Below the pieces are notes generated by a model. It saw only the letters and a list, made by a program, of their open reading frames with translations. It was not told the origin of the DNA and made no database searches. From contig JACVZY010000051.1 of assembly GCA_014654705.1 (NCBI GenBank), forward strand, positions 248,001-312,000: 64,000 nucleotides of DNA, written 5' to 3'. How positions within the stretch are numbered: position 1 is the first letter of the stretch; the number at the start of each line of letters is the position of its first letter. This document shows, piece by piece, positions 27,609 to 36,644 of this stretch. Made by a program: the position numbers and the translations under genes. Origin of the DNA: Ignavibacteria bacterium (GTDB taxonomy: Bacteria > Bacteroidota > Ignavibacteria > Kapaibacteriales > UBA4661).

Positions 27609-29513
27609 TTATTGTACTGGCAGCGTTTCCACCGCTCCGCCCAGCGCATAGCTGTTTCCACCGCCATTGCTCACGATTCCATGTCCATTAGCAAGGTCAT
27701 CAGTGGCTGCATTTGCCAGCACAGTAGCCATCTCGTCCATGACGAGTTTCGTACGAAGCGGCTGCTCTTTGGTAAGAGCAATATCTTTGATGTAGAGTTG
27801 TAAACTCACACGCTGATGATGTAGGATTTCTTCAATAGTATAGACTATTGAGAGCGGTTCTCCGGCATTGCAGAGGTCTAGTTTATCGCCAAGATTAAAG
27901 CCAATTGCCTCAAAGACGATATTTTCTTGACGTGCGCGGAACCGAAGGTGATTCTTCCCAACAATGCTCGCTCTGCCGGAGACTTGAATGTTTTGGGTTA
28001 AAAAACATGGCTTGTTATTGCCATAGCCAAAAGGAGCAAATTGGCGCAGCAACGAAAGAAATTCGGGCGAAAGTTCGTTGAAATTCAGTTCTGAATCAAT
28101 AACCACTTCCGGCACGAGCATTTCTTCCGAAAGCATCGAACGGGCAATGCGGTCAAATTCATCACGAAGTGGCTTCACATTGATTTCTTCAAGTGACAAA
28201 CCTGCGGCGTACTTGTGTCCGCCGAATTGTCGTAGATATTTTTGACATTTTTTCAGTGCTGCATGAACGTCGAAATTTTTAATACTTCGTGCCGAGCCTT
28301 TTGCTATATTGTCAATGCTGGTCAGCATAATCGTTGGCAAATGGTACTTTTCTACAAGGCGCGAGGCAACAATGTTGATAACGCCCACGTGCCAATCAGG
28401 ATGATGCAAGACCAGTGAACGCCGATTCTCCCGCGCAATCAGGTCTTCCGCCATGCGTTGGGCTTCGGTAAACGTTTTATCATCAATAACTCGACGACGG
28501 TAATTCTTGCTTTCGAGGTCTTGTGCAAGTCGGAACGCTTGCAAGGGGTCCTCGGTAAGCATAAGTTCAACGGCACGCTCCGCATCACCCATGCGCCCAG
28601 CGGCGTTAATAAGGGGCGCAAGATTATAGACAATGGTTGAACTGGCAATAGTTCCCTGCTTGATGTTTGTACATTCCATCAAACCTTTCAAGCCCGGTAA
28701 AGGCTTGGCATTCATTTGTTGCAGCCCAAAGTGAACGAGTGTACGATTCTCACCGATAAGAGGCACCATGTCCGCAGTGGAAGCAATAGCGACTAAATCT
28801 AAATACTCGTGTGCTACTTCCGGTTCTCCACGACGTTCACAGAGCGCTTGGACGAGTTTGAAGGTAACACCACACGCGCAGAGATGCTTGAAGGGATACG
28901 GACAAGTTCCTTTAATCGGATTCAGGAGAGCAAACGCATCGGGGAGGGAGTCGGAAGGCTCGTGATGGTCGCAGACGATAACGTCAATATCCAAGTCGCG
29001 GGCATATCGAATTGCATCTATTGCCGTTACACCGGTGTCCACAGTAATCAGTAGCGATATACCGTCATTGTAGCATTCTTCTACGGTTTCTATTGAAAGC
29101 CCGTAGAATTCAGTGAAGCGCTTAGGAATATAATAATCTACTTGCGCCCCAATGCGGCGTAAGTAGCGGGTAAGCATTGCTGTGGTAACCGTACCATCCA
29201 CGTCGTAATCACCGTAAATACGAATATGTTCCCCTTGCGCAATTGCCTTTTCGATACGACCAAGCGCTGTATCCATACCATCCATGAGAAATGGCGAATG
29301 GAGATTCTCAAGCGCAGGCTTGAAAAAGCTATCTATGTCGTTTGTAGTCGTCATTCCACGCGAAATGAGTATTTTCGCAATGGGCGAGGGAAATGCGTTT
29401 GTGTCGGCGGTTGTTATATGGATGTTTGGGTTGTCACTTGCACGATTCAGTGTCCAGAGTGAGTTCAAAGAAATTTCTTTCAGTTTGTTGTTCAACTGCC
29501 ACAAAATTAGCAA
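27609..29513 (-). CDS. recJ: Single-stranded-DNA-specific 5'-3' exonuclease RecJ
   Basis: RecJ degrades single-stranded DNA from the 5' end in recombination and mismatch repair. The 634-residue length is near the usual 570-620. The DHH phosphoesterase motifs are present: GDYDVDGTVTTAM, the metal-binding DTGV, CDHHEPSD, NPIKG and GRMGDAERAVEL, followed by the DHHA1 region (GGHKYAAGLS) and an OB domain. No ATG lies upstream of the conserved region: the reading frame begins at TTG codons (29513 and further in, at about residues 7 and 16), so a TTG start is likely. It diverges from rsgA, 84 bp away. Confidence 0.93.
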   Translation of the reverse strand: MLILWQLNNKLKEISLNSLWTLNRASDNPNIHITTADTNAFPSPIAKILISRGMTTTNDIDSFFKPALENLHSPFLMDGMDTALGRIEKAIAQGEHIRIYGDYDVDGTVTTAMLTRYLRRIGAQVDYYIPKRFTEFYGLSIETVEECYNDGISLLITVDTGVTAIDAIRYARDLDIDVIVCDHHEPSDSLPDAFALLNPIKGTCPYPFKHLCACGVTFKLVQALCERRGEPEVAHEYLDLVAIASTADMVPLIGENRTLVHFGLQQMNAKPLPGLKGLMECTNIKQGTIASSTIVYNLAPLINAAGRMGDAERAVELMLTEDPLQAFRLAQDLESKNYRRRVIDDKTFTEAQRMAEDLIARENRRSLVLHHPDWHVGVINIVASRLVEKYHLPTIMLTSIDNIAKGSARSIKNFDVHAALKKCQKYLRQFGGHKYAAGLSLEEINVKPLRDEFDRIARSMLSEEMLVPEVVIDSELNFNELSPEFLSLLRQFAPFGYGNNKPCFLTQNIQVSGRASIVGKNHLRFRARQENIVFEAIGFNLGDKLDLCNAGEPLSIVYTIEEILHHQRVSLQLYIKDIALTKEQPLRTKLVMDEMATVLANAATDDLANGHGIVSNGGGNSYALGGAVETLPVQ

Positions 29514-29597
29514 ATTTTCATTGTTCTACAAAGAACATTTCACAAACAGAATCTATGACTTAGGCTGTAAAAGCCTGATTTTTCAAATGATAGAACT

Positions 29598-30746
29598 ATG
29601 GCGAGCAAAAAACACAATCCAAAGCAAGATACACTGTCAAAATCCCGACGCACGGCAAAATCGTGGACAAAAGCAAGCTCGGAAAAACAGTTTTACGAGA
29701 AAAAAACACACTGGAATAACGACGACGAAGCCGTTCCCGACCGCGCTGTATCTATGAGTCCACGACTGAAGAATATTCAACATAAAATCACTATTCCCAC
29801 GCAGAACACTTTTGAAGGATGGGTCATTGATTCAACGGGGCGGTCATTTATTGTTGAAAGATTGTCAGGTGAGGGTGAGCACGGTTCACACCTCTACGAT
29901 TGTGTTGTTTCGCGCAGCATTGTTTCCGAGAACCCCGCATCCACGCTCGTAGCGGTGGGAGATCGTGTTATTTGCCGCATTGAGCCTGTCTCCGGTGAAG
30001 TGCCAATGCTGCCGGGTGTGATTGTCGTAGTGAAGGAGCGCAAAACGAAACTTGCTCGTGAGTCTGCGGGACGCGACGGTATGGAGCAGGTCATTGTCAG
30101 CAATGTTGACCAGGTAGTAATCTTGATGTCGGCTGCCGACCCTTTCTATAACCGTCGCCTTATCGACCGCTACTTGGTTGCCATCGAACTTGGTGATGTT
30201 GAGCCGATTATCTGTATCAATAAAATGGACTTAATGGACGAGACATTTGTTCGTGAAGATGTGGCTATGTATGCAGAACACTTGGGAATTACAACGCTGT
30301 TTGTGAGCGCGGAGAAAAGAAAAGGCTTGGAAGCGCTTCATGCAGTGCTTCAGGGCAAGACCACGGTTTTTTCAGGTCCTTCAGGTGTGGGAAAGTCAAC
30401 GTTGGTTAATTTATTGCTTGGCGAGGAGGCACAAATAACGACCGAGGTGAGTGCGAAGACGCAAAAGGGCTTGCACACTACAACATTTAGCAAGGTGTTT
30501 CGGTTGCCGCACGGAGGCTATGTCCTTGACACGCCGGGTATCCGAGAATTTGGAATATGGGGCTTAGACAAAGAAGATTTGGCATACTACTTCCACGACT
30601 TCGATGAAGACCGACTGCAATGCAAATTCGCACCCTGTACGCATACGCACGAGCCGGGGTGTGCCGTCAAGGCTGCTTTAGAAGAAGGTGCGATAGACCC
30701 GGAGCGCTATGCAAGCTATCTGAACATCCTTGAGACGCTCCCTTGA
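29598..30746 (+). CDS. rsgA: Ribosome small-subunit-dependent GTPase A
   Basis: RsgA (YjeQ) helps late maturation of the 30S subunit. After a basic 50-residue leader it has an OB-fold domain (GWVIDSTGRSFIVER to VGDRVICRIEPVSGE), and a circularly permuted GTPase domain in which G4 (NKMDL) and G5 (VSAEKRKGL) precede the P-loop (GPSGVGKSTLVN), the T-rich switch (KTQKGLHTTTF) and G3 (DTPGIREFG). The C-terminal zinc site is CKFAPCTHTHEPGC. All key residues are intact. The 382-residue length includes a long polar N-terminal extension (KSRRTAKSWTKAS), common in Bacteroidota homologues. Confidence 0.95.
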   Translation: MASKKHNPKQDTLSKSRRTAKSWTKASSEKQFYEKKTHWNNDDEAVPDRAVSMSPRLKNIQHKITIPTQNTFEGWVIDSTGRSFIVERLSGEGEHGSHLYDCVVSRSIVSENPASTLVAVGDRVICRIEPVSGEVPMLPGVIVVVKERKTKLARESAGRDGMEQVIVSNVDQVVILMSAADPFYNRRLIDRYLVAIELGDVEPIICINKMDLMDETFVREDVAMYAEHLGITTLFVSAEKRKGLEALHAVLQGKTTVFSGPSGVGKSTLVNLLLGEEAQITTEVSAKTQKGLHTTTFSKVFRLPHGGYVLDTPGIREFGIWGLDKEDLAYYFHDFDEDRLQCKFAPCTHTHEPGCAVKAALEEGAIDPERYASYLNILETLP

Positions 30747-30774
30747 AACATTTGGTAAAGGCGGTAGGGGCAAT

Positions 30775-30911
30775 AAAAAAACAATGGGCAGAATCTACAG
30801 TTTCCCATAAATCCAGCCCATTGGGGTCTCCTATGCGATCTCGTTTCGTCTCCCCTGCGAGATAGTTCCTTGGTGTTGGATGAACGTGGTGGAGTCTTCG
30901 TGCTATTTTCT
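30775..30911 (-). ncRNA. Candidate small RNA with its own promoter and terminator
   Basis: On the minus strand TTGAAA (30941-30946), a 17-bp spacer and GATAAG (30918-30923) form a sigma-70-like promoter. About 137 nt later a hairpin, CAATGGGC (30816-30823) with GCCCATTG (30782-30789), is followed by seven T (30775-30781). A second hairpin, ATCTCG with CGAGAT, lies inside. No long ORF is in this strand here. It does not match tmRNA, SRP RNA, RNase P RNA or a riboswitch I know. Alternatively it is the long 3' end of the kinase transcript. The rest of 30747-31189 holds nothing recognisable. Confidence 0.4.
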
Positions 30912-30917
30912 GAGATA

Positions 30918-30946
30918 CTTATCGCATTGCGTTAAGTTCTTTTCAA
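30918..30946 (-). promoter_or_regulatory. Candidate promoter of the small RNA
   Basis: TTGAAA (5 of 6 to TTGACA), 17 bp, GATAAG (4 of 6 to TATAAT) on the minus strand. Predicted start near 30911. Confidence 0.35.
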
Positions 30947-31189
30947 TAGAGTTATTTCGTTTTGTAGTTTTCTTTTGTATGTTTTGAGAGAGTAGCGGGG
31001 TATCTGGCTACAAACTTTTTTATACACCAAGGAAGATAGTTGAGATAGTAGCTAGCAGAACATAGGGGTTTAGACAGTACATATACTCAGTAGCCTTCTG
31101 AAGTCAAATATACAAATTCTTTTTGATAATATTCAAGCAAATACTAAAAAAAATCTCAATTATTTGATAATTATCTCTGTGATGCTAGA

Positions 31190-32305
31190 TTACGTCGAGA
31201 AAAAAGGAGCTTCTAACGGCAGCGTAAGTTGCACGGTCGTGCCAGCGCCTTGCTCGCTTTGAATAAGAAATTTACCACTATAGAGATCCAGAATTTTCCG
31301 TACAAGTGCCAGCCCCAGCCCAACACCCTGTTGTTCATATTGCTGGCGGTCAAATTGCGTAAATGCTTCAATGCTCCTAATGTGCTGCTTAGAAATGCCG
31401 CGTCCTTTGTCTTGAACAATAATACTATAGTGTTCCGCTGTTTTCGACAAAACAATGCGAATAGGTGAGTCCTGTGGAGAAAATTTGAATGCATTATTAA
31501 GCACTTCTCGGACAATCATTTCCAGATAATAGGGCTTAATGGGGAGAATCGCATCGCCGATATTATCCTCAATAGCAATATCGTGATTTCGCCCGTTGCG
31601 GGTTGCTTCTTCAAGTGTAAATTCTCGGATGGTATCGCCCGAATACATTGTGAGTTGCGAATACAACTGCTTACGCCGCGCTGCGTCTGCTTCAATAAGC
31701 GTAAGCTGCGCATAGTGATTGAACTGTTCAATGAGGCGGTAAAGGCGGCGAACGGAGGTGTCAATTAACTCGCTGCACAAAAGAATTTCTTCTGTGTTGA
31801 GCGGGTCGAGATTGCGCTTGATTAGGTCGGCACAGCCCATGATAGCTGTCATGGGTGTTCGTAACTCATGGGGCATCGCGTAGGCAAGATTTTCTGTCAA
31901 CTGCTTGATTTTATCATGGACAGCCGATTGCATCATGGCGTGTTTGCTCAGGCGCGTCTTTATTGTCGTAACCAGCGAAGTCGGCGTAAAAGGCTTGGTG
32001 ATGTAGTCATCTGCACCCAAATTCATTGCAAAACGAATATCGTCGAAATCTGTCTTGGCAGACATAAAAAGAAACGGGATAAGTGCGGTGGCAGGGTCTT
32101 TGCGAAGCTCGTTCAGAAGAGTATAACCATCCATGCCGTCCATCATAATATCGGAGAGAATGACGTGTGGAAGATGAGTCTGTGCGAGCGGGATTGCTTC
32201 GAGACCATTCAGCGCTTGCAATACATTGTAGCCGTTTACCCGAAGGCTTTCGGCGATACTTTCCATAACAATGGCATTATCTTCTACTATGAGAATTGTT
32301 TCCAT
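31190..32305 (-). CDS. Response regulator-histidine kinase hybrid (receiver domain first)
   Basis: A soluble 371-residue two-component protein with a CheY-like receiver at the N-terminus (ILIVEDNAIVMES with the acidic pair; phospho-acceptor Asp in HVILSDIMMDGMDG; Lys in DDYITKPFTP) joined to a HisKA dimerisation domain (H-box MPHELRTPMTAIMG) and an HATPase domain (N-box VREVLNNAFKFSP, G1 DKGRGISK, G2 GVGLGLALVRK). There is no membrane segment, so it receives its signal as a phosphoryl group or from a partner. AAGGA lies 6 bp before the ATG at 32305; the longer frame to 32404 encodes a Pro/Ser-rich tail that looks non-coding. Confidence 0.9.
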   Translation of the reverse strand: METILIVEDNAIVMESIAESLRVNGYNVLQALNGLEAIPLAQTHLPHVILSDIMMDGMDGYTLLNELRKDPATALIPFLFMSAKTDFDDIRFAMNLGADDYITKPFTPTSLVTTIKTRLSKHAMMQSAVHDKIKQLTENLAYAMPHELRTPMTAIMGCADLIKRNLDPLNTEEILLCSELIDTSVRRLYRLIEQFNHYAQLTLIEADAARRKQLYSQLTMYSGDTIREFTLEEATRNGRNHDIAIEDNIGDAILPIKPYYLEMIVREVLNNAFKFSPQDSPIRIVLSKTAEHYSIIVQDKGRGISKQHIRSIEAFTQFDRQQYEQQGVGLGLALVRKILDLYSGKFLIQSEQGAGTTVQLTLPLEAPFFST

Positions 32306-32677
32306 AGAATCCTTAGAGTCTTTATTTGTGCGCAAAGCACCAAGCGGCGAAAAGGGCGAAAATCCCGATTGTGGTAAAGGGCTTGAAAATCCGAAAGGAA
32401 GCATATCTGAAAAATAATAATATGTAGTAACTCTATGCTATGAAATCATTAAGCATATACAAAACGCAATTTTCGTGATTGTCAAGCCTACAAATACCAA
32501 AGTGATAGCGTAATAACCAGCGTAAATAACATCAAAAGTACCGAGAGTAATCGCCAGAATGTGTAAAATAGCCATTCTTCGGTATTCTACCTAGTGTTTT
32601 TCTATTACTTTTTCGTTATTTGAAATACAAAAAACTTCTTTGTAGAAAAAAGTCATGTTGTTCAAGGGTTGGCGATA
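32306..32677. other. Intergenic region upstream of the hybrid kinase
   Basis: AT-rich. A perfect TTGACA -35 box on the minus strand (32480-32485) has only poor -10 matches at 17-18 bp. No gene or strong hairpin seen. Confidence 0.3.
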
Positions 32678-33097
32678 TCAGTTACGCTGCTCTTTTAGCC
32701 AGTATTGCGCCTCGGCAACCGACGAAACACGCTGAATGTTCATACCTTGCACTTGGCGCATCAGTACGTCCAGAGAGAGTTTGCCGATGAGTGTCTGTGG
32801 CGGAACAATGGCTAGATTGCGAACGCCGGCAGCTTGTAAGCGTGGGAACCACTCGTTAAGCGACCACTGCTCGTCTTCACTGGTTAGAAGAAGTAGATTG
32901 CTCATGTCGCCGATAATACTTGTGCTACCGTGCTCTTTTGCCATATCAAGCGTGCTGTTGAGTATATGACGGAGTTCACTGCCAAGAGTTGCAGCGTTCA
33001 CCAAATAAGGACTTGAAACGTCTTTATACGCCATTTGGACTGCTTGTGCAGTTGTATTCCACTCTATTGTCGCGAAGTCAGAATCAAAGTGTTTCAT
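32678..33097 (-). CDS. STAS/SpoIIAA-like domain protein
   Basis: A 139-residue cytoplasmic protein of one domain. The pattern YLVNAATLGSELRHILNSTLDMAKEHGSTSIIGDMSNLLLLTSEDEQWSLNEWFPRLQAAGVRNLAIVPPQ, with a strand-helix alternation, a central conserved D and WFPRLxAAGVRxxAxVxP, followed by AEAQYWL, resembles the STAS/SEC14-like proteins common in Bacteroidota. It may be an anti-anti-sigma-like regulator, but the usual phosphorylated Ser is not evident. It lies between a chemotaxis receptor and a hybrid kinase on the same strand, which suggests a signalling role. Confidence 0.65.
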   Translation of the reverse strand: MKHFDSDFATIEWNTTAQAVQMAYKDVSSPYLVNAATLGSELRHILNSTLDMAKEHGSTSIIGDMSNLLLLTSEDEQWSLNEWFPRLQAAGVRNLAIVPPQTLIGKLSLDVLMRQVQGMNIQRVSSVAEAQYWLKEQRN

Positions 33098-33289
33098 GAT
33101 GGTGAGAATGAAGAATAAAAGAGGCAGAATTATGAAGGTAGCGTGAAATGAGATGAATTGCTGGTGTTAGCATTTTCAATCATAACGTTTCACTATGCCA
33201 AATTATATGCCAAAAAGATTTTTAGTGCATTTAGCCCCAAAAAGCCTGTTGTTACGACAAAAAATATTGATTATTCTCATACCTCTCAT

Positions 33290-33319
33290 AAAAAACCTCT
33301 CATTTGTGAGAGGTTTTTT
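33290..33319. terminator. Bidirectional terminator after the chemotaxis receptor gene
   Basis: A6, CCTCTCA (33296-33302), loop TTTG, TGAGAGG (33307-33313), T6. The hairpin has a T tract on both strands; the minus strand use follows the MCP stop codon by 37 bp. It separates the MCP from the STAS-like gene. Confidence 0.8.
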
Positions 33320-33356
33320 GGAAGAAAATTCTGTATGCGACACAAGGTTAGAAAAA

Positions 33357-35114
33357 TTACCGAGGAAGTGGTCGTGCAGGAAGAGCTGCAAATCGTTTTT
33401 CTTGTCCTTGCGCAGAAGACAAAATAAATTGTCGTGTCAGTTGGTCTAAGTCTTCTGTCTGTTGGAGAAGAGCCTCAATGCTTTGTGCAATCGTTTGTAT
33501 GCCGCGAGTAGATTCTTTGACCACCGAGGATATTGCAGACATACTCCGCGCCATTTCTGCACTGGTGGCGGATTCTTCCTCGCTTGCGGCAGCTACTTGT
33601 GACATCACGTCTGAGACCTTATTTGTTCGATTCAGAATTTGCGTGAGCGCGTCAGACGTTTCCCCGACAAGTTTTTGCCCCTCTGCCACGAGACCTCGCC
33701 CTTCGGTCATGGTACTGACGACTTCCGTTGTGTCGCGCTGAATTGTACCTATCATACTCGAAATTTCTTTGGTGGCTTTTTGTGTGCGCTCGGCGAGTTT
33801 GCGCACTTCATCGGCAACAACAGCAAATCCGCGACCTGAATCACCAGCCCGTGCTGCTTCAATGGCTGCGTTCAGCGCCAAAAGGTTTGTCTGGTCAGCA
33901 ATTTCGTCTATCACGAGCACGATTTCACCGATTTTTTCGCTTGAAACGCCGAGAAGCGTGATTTTTTCTGCCGACTGTAAGACTACGTTGCTCAATTTTT
34001 CGACATTTTGAATCATGTTGTGCATGATTCGTTCGCTGCGTGCTGCATCATCATTCGCCTGTGAAGCCTCGTGTGCCGCAAGAGTGATGCGTGAGGTGCT
34101 TTCGCCGATAGTGATGGACATCTCTTCGACCGAACCGGCAACTTGCATTACTTCGGTGCTTTGTGTTTTTAGTCCGGTACTGATTTGTTCGGTTGCCGAA
34201 CTGATTTGCTCTACCGAATCAAGGGTCTCGCGTATTGATTCTACAACGCGCTCAAGCATTTGCCGCACATTCTCTACGCTGTTATTAAATCCCTCAAAGA
34301 CAAGTTTGATTTCATCATCACGCTCCGGTGTCAGGCGCATTGTCAGGTCTCCCTGTGCGAGGCTATTGGTGGCGCGAAGGATATGTTCTACATTACTCGC
34401 TAAATACTCGCGCTGCCGCTCCAGTCGGCGAACATTCTCGGCTGCGATACGCTCATTTTCCGCCTTGAGCGCCGCAAGCTGTTCGTAATCAGCCTTTGCG
34501 CGAGCAACAGAGTCATCGCGTAAGGTGTGAATTTCTAACAGTGTACGGTTTTTCTCTGTCTCGTACAGACGGATAATGAAATAACCCACGCTCACAATAC
34601 CAATTACCGACACCAAGCCCTTTGTGAGCTGTTGTGCCAATGTCATACTGAGCAGCGTATTTGGATAGTGCACAATTTCCAGTCGCGCACCCAGAAAAAT
34701 GAGAATGTTCCAAACAATGAGGGTAATAACCCAGTTCCGTCCTGATACTAAGCCATTAAAAAGCATCGCTACCATAGGAATTGTCCCAAACCAGTACTTG
34801 GAATAACTGACAGGACCGCCTTCAAAAATGACAATCGTGGAAAATGTCATGAGCAGCATCACACACATAAAGTTACCTGCCACGTTGAGCGACCCAGTCG
34901 AGCGCAGCACAAACGGCACCGACATCGAAAGCACCACAGCAATCCCCAGTGCGGCACCGGTAATCATCAACTTCATGCTGAAGTACTGAAACATATAGTA
35001 CAGCGCAAAGGCATCGAAAATAAGTGAAATACCGATGATAAGACGGGCACGACGGAATTCATCATGGTCGCCCCTCAGCGCATCGGGAATGAAACGGAGT
35101 ATGAAATTATTCAT
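33357..35114 (-). CDS. Methyl-accepting chemotaxis protein
   Basis: A membrane receptor of 585 residues. Instead of a periplasmic sensor domain flanked by two membrane helices it has a cluster of about six hydrophobic segments in the first 185 residues (for example [39 protein letters not shown] and [18 protein letters not shown]), so it may sense membrane or intracellular state. A HAMP-like stretch ([23 protein letters not shown]) and the long signalling coiled coil follow; the hairpin tip [36 protein letters not shown] is canonical. No CheA, CheW, CheR or CheB gene is nearby. The ATG at 35114 was chosen over TTG/GTG codons upstream. Confidence 0.92.
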   Translation of the reverse strand: MNNFILRFIPDALRGDHDEFRRARLIIGISLIFDAFALYYMFQYFSMKLMITGAALGIAVVLSMSVPFVLRSTGSLNVAGNFMCVMLLMTFSTIVIFEGGPVSYSKYWFGTIPMVAMLFNGLVSGRNWVITLIVWNILIFLGARLEIVHYPNTLLSMTLAQQLTKGLVSVIGIVSVGYFIIRLYETEKNRTLLEIHTLRDDSVARAKADYEQLAALKAENERIAAENVRRLERQREYLASNVEHILRATNSLAQGDLTMRLTPERDDEIKLVFEGFNNSVENVRQMLERVVESIRETLDSVEQISSATEQISTGLKTQSTEVMQVAGSVEEMSITIGESTSRITLAAHEASQANDDAARSERIMHNMIQNVEKLSNVVLQSAEKITLLGVSSEKIGEIVLVIDEIADQTNLLALNAAIEAARAGDSGRGFAVVADEVRKLAERTQKATKEISSMIGTIQRDTTEVVSTMTEGRGLVAEGQKLVGETSDALTQILNRTNKVSDVMSQVAAASEEESATSAEMARSMSAISSVVKESTRGIQTIAQSIEALLQQTEDLDQLTRQFILSSAQGQEKRFAALPARPLPR

Positions 35115-35220
35115 GACACGCAAGAAACAAGTGAAACAAAGATTTCTTATTCAGTTTTGATATGAAATTGAACGGACACATATACACAGACAACCTCTGA
35201 TCCCTGACAAACCTGATACA

Positions 35221-35236
35221 ATGGTCTTTAGACCAT
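35221..35236. promoter_or_regulatory. 16-bp palindrome upstream of the chemotaxis receptor gene
   Basis: ATGGTCT TT AGACCAT is a palindrome with 7-bp arms, 107 bp upstream of the MCP start (minus strand) and 44 bp past the M16 protease stop. It is a possible operator. Confidence 0.3.
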
Positions 35237-35279
35237 AACTCTGTGTACAACGTTCAACGTACATTGGCTATTTTCATTG

Positions 35280-36617
35280 CTATTCTTCAGGAGGAATGCA
35301 CACCGTGTGCCAGTCCTGTTCACGAAGATATGTTTGCGCCAAAGCCAAAATATCGTGTTCGGTTACTGATTCTATCGCCGATACTTTTTCTGCAACGCTC
35401 TCGAAACGTCCCAGATAAAGCTCGCTCTTGGCTAAGAGCGTCATTCGCCCGGATAAACTTTCCAATCCCATGATTAAACTTGATTTTAACTGCTCTTTCG
35501 CACGGCGCAATTCCATTTTGCTAACAGGTTTTTCTAGGAGCAGGCGGAGTTCTTTCGTGACCAAACCCGTGACTTTTTCGCGTTGCGCTGATTCAAAGCC
35601 TGCATAAACGCTGAAGATGACACTCTGCCGAATTTCACTGAGGGCAGAATAAATACTGTACGATAGCCCATGTTTTTCACGTACAATCTGGTTCAAGCGA
35701 GAACTCATACCGTCTCCAAGGATAATGCTGAGTGCCGAAAGGGTGTAGTAATCGCGGTCGGACATTTGCGGTATAAGTGCACCAAGCGAAAGGTGCATTT
35801 GCTGGGTTGGCATAGCTTTCTCAAGGCTGCCGCCGCTTGTACGCTTGGGAAGCGGTATAGAACGGAGAGGCTTCCGAGTTTTCGGGCTTTCGGCAAAGAG
35901 CGTTTCGACGCTTCGCACCAGAGCGTCGTGGTCAATGTTCCCTGAAGCGCCAATAATAATGCGGTCTGCGGTGTAGTGCCGTGCATGAAACGCGCCAATA
36001 TCTTCTTTTGTAATAGAGCGCATTGTTTCTGCCGTGCCGCTTATCGGATGTGCGTAGGGATGCGCTTTTTTGCCTGAACCGAAGAGTAATTCGTCTAAAT
36101 AATCATTCATCATTTCTTCCGGCTCGTCTTCTAGGGATTTGACCTCTTCCAGAATGATACTACGCTCCTTCTCCACATCGGCTTCACGGAAGACCGGATA
36201 GATGCACATATCGGCAAGAAGCTCCAAAGAGCGCTTCAAATGGGCATCAAGAGCACGTGCATAATAACACGTATGGTCTTTCGTCGTAAAGGCATTGAGA
36301 TAGCCGCCGACGGATTCCAGTTCATTGGCTATTTGCAACGAGGAGCGTTTGCGTTTCGGCGAGGACGTTCCGCGAAAAACCAAATGCTCAATAAAATGCG
36401 TAATACCGTACTCGCCGGGGGCTTCATCGCAAGAGCCAACATCAATCCACGCACCAAGGGCAAACGACTGCGCCGAGGGCAGTTGCTCGCTGACAACACG
36501 TATCCCGTTCGAGAGCGTAGTTTTATGAGGTGTGTCGGCGTGCTTGTCGTCGGTTACGCTTTCGTGAGGTTTTGAAGATGAAGTACGTTTTGATGCTGTG
36601 TTTGAACGATGTTTCAT
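35280..36617 (-). CDS. M16-family zinc metalloprotease (processing peptidase type)
   Basis: A 445-residue single-chain M16 peptidase. The inverted zinc motif HxxEH is intact (HFIEHLVFRGT) and the distal Glu lies in the EERSIILEEVKSLED region downstream, as in active members. The second M16 domain (DRIIIGASGNIDHDALV onward) is the usual inactive half. The family includes mitochondrial processing peptidase and bacterial PqqF/YmxG-type proteins; there is no signal peptide, so it is probably cytoplasmic. The first 30 residues are basic and not conserved. Its ATG lies only 27 bp from that of the divergent queA gene. Confidence 0.92.
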   Translation of the reverse strand: MKHRSNTASKRTSSSKPHESVTDDKHADTPHKTTLSNGIRVVSEQLPSAQSFALGAWIDVGSCDEAPGEYGITHFIEHLVFRGTSSPKRKRSSLQIANELESVGGYLNAFTTKDHTCYYARALDAHLKRSLELLADMCIYPVFREADVEKERSIILEEVKSLEDEPEEMMNDYLDELLFGSGKKAHPYAHPISGTAETMRSITKEDIGAFHARHYTADRIIIGASGNIDHDALVRSVETLFAESPKTRKPLRSIPLPKRTSGGSLEKAMPTQQMHLSLGALIPQMSDRDYYTLSALSIILGDGMSSRLNQIVREKHGLSYSIYSALSEIRQSVIFSVYAGFESAQREKVTGLVTKELRLLLEKPVSKMELRRAKEQLKSSLIMGLESLSGRMTLLAKSELYLGRFESVAEKVSAIESVTEHDILALAQTYLREQDWHTVCIPPEE

Positions 36618-36644
36618 GGATGTTTTTTTCAAGGACAATCAATA

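Noticed and set aside
30775-30911. tmRNA, SRP RNA, RNase P RNA or c-di-GMP riboswitch
   Set aside because: None of the conserved core sequences of these RNAs was found in the stretch, although CTCCACCA-like bases near 30870 at first suggested tmRNA.
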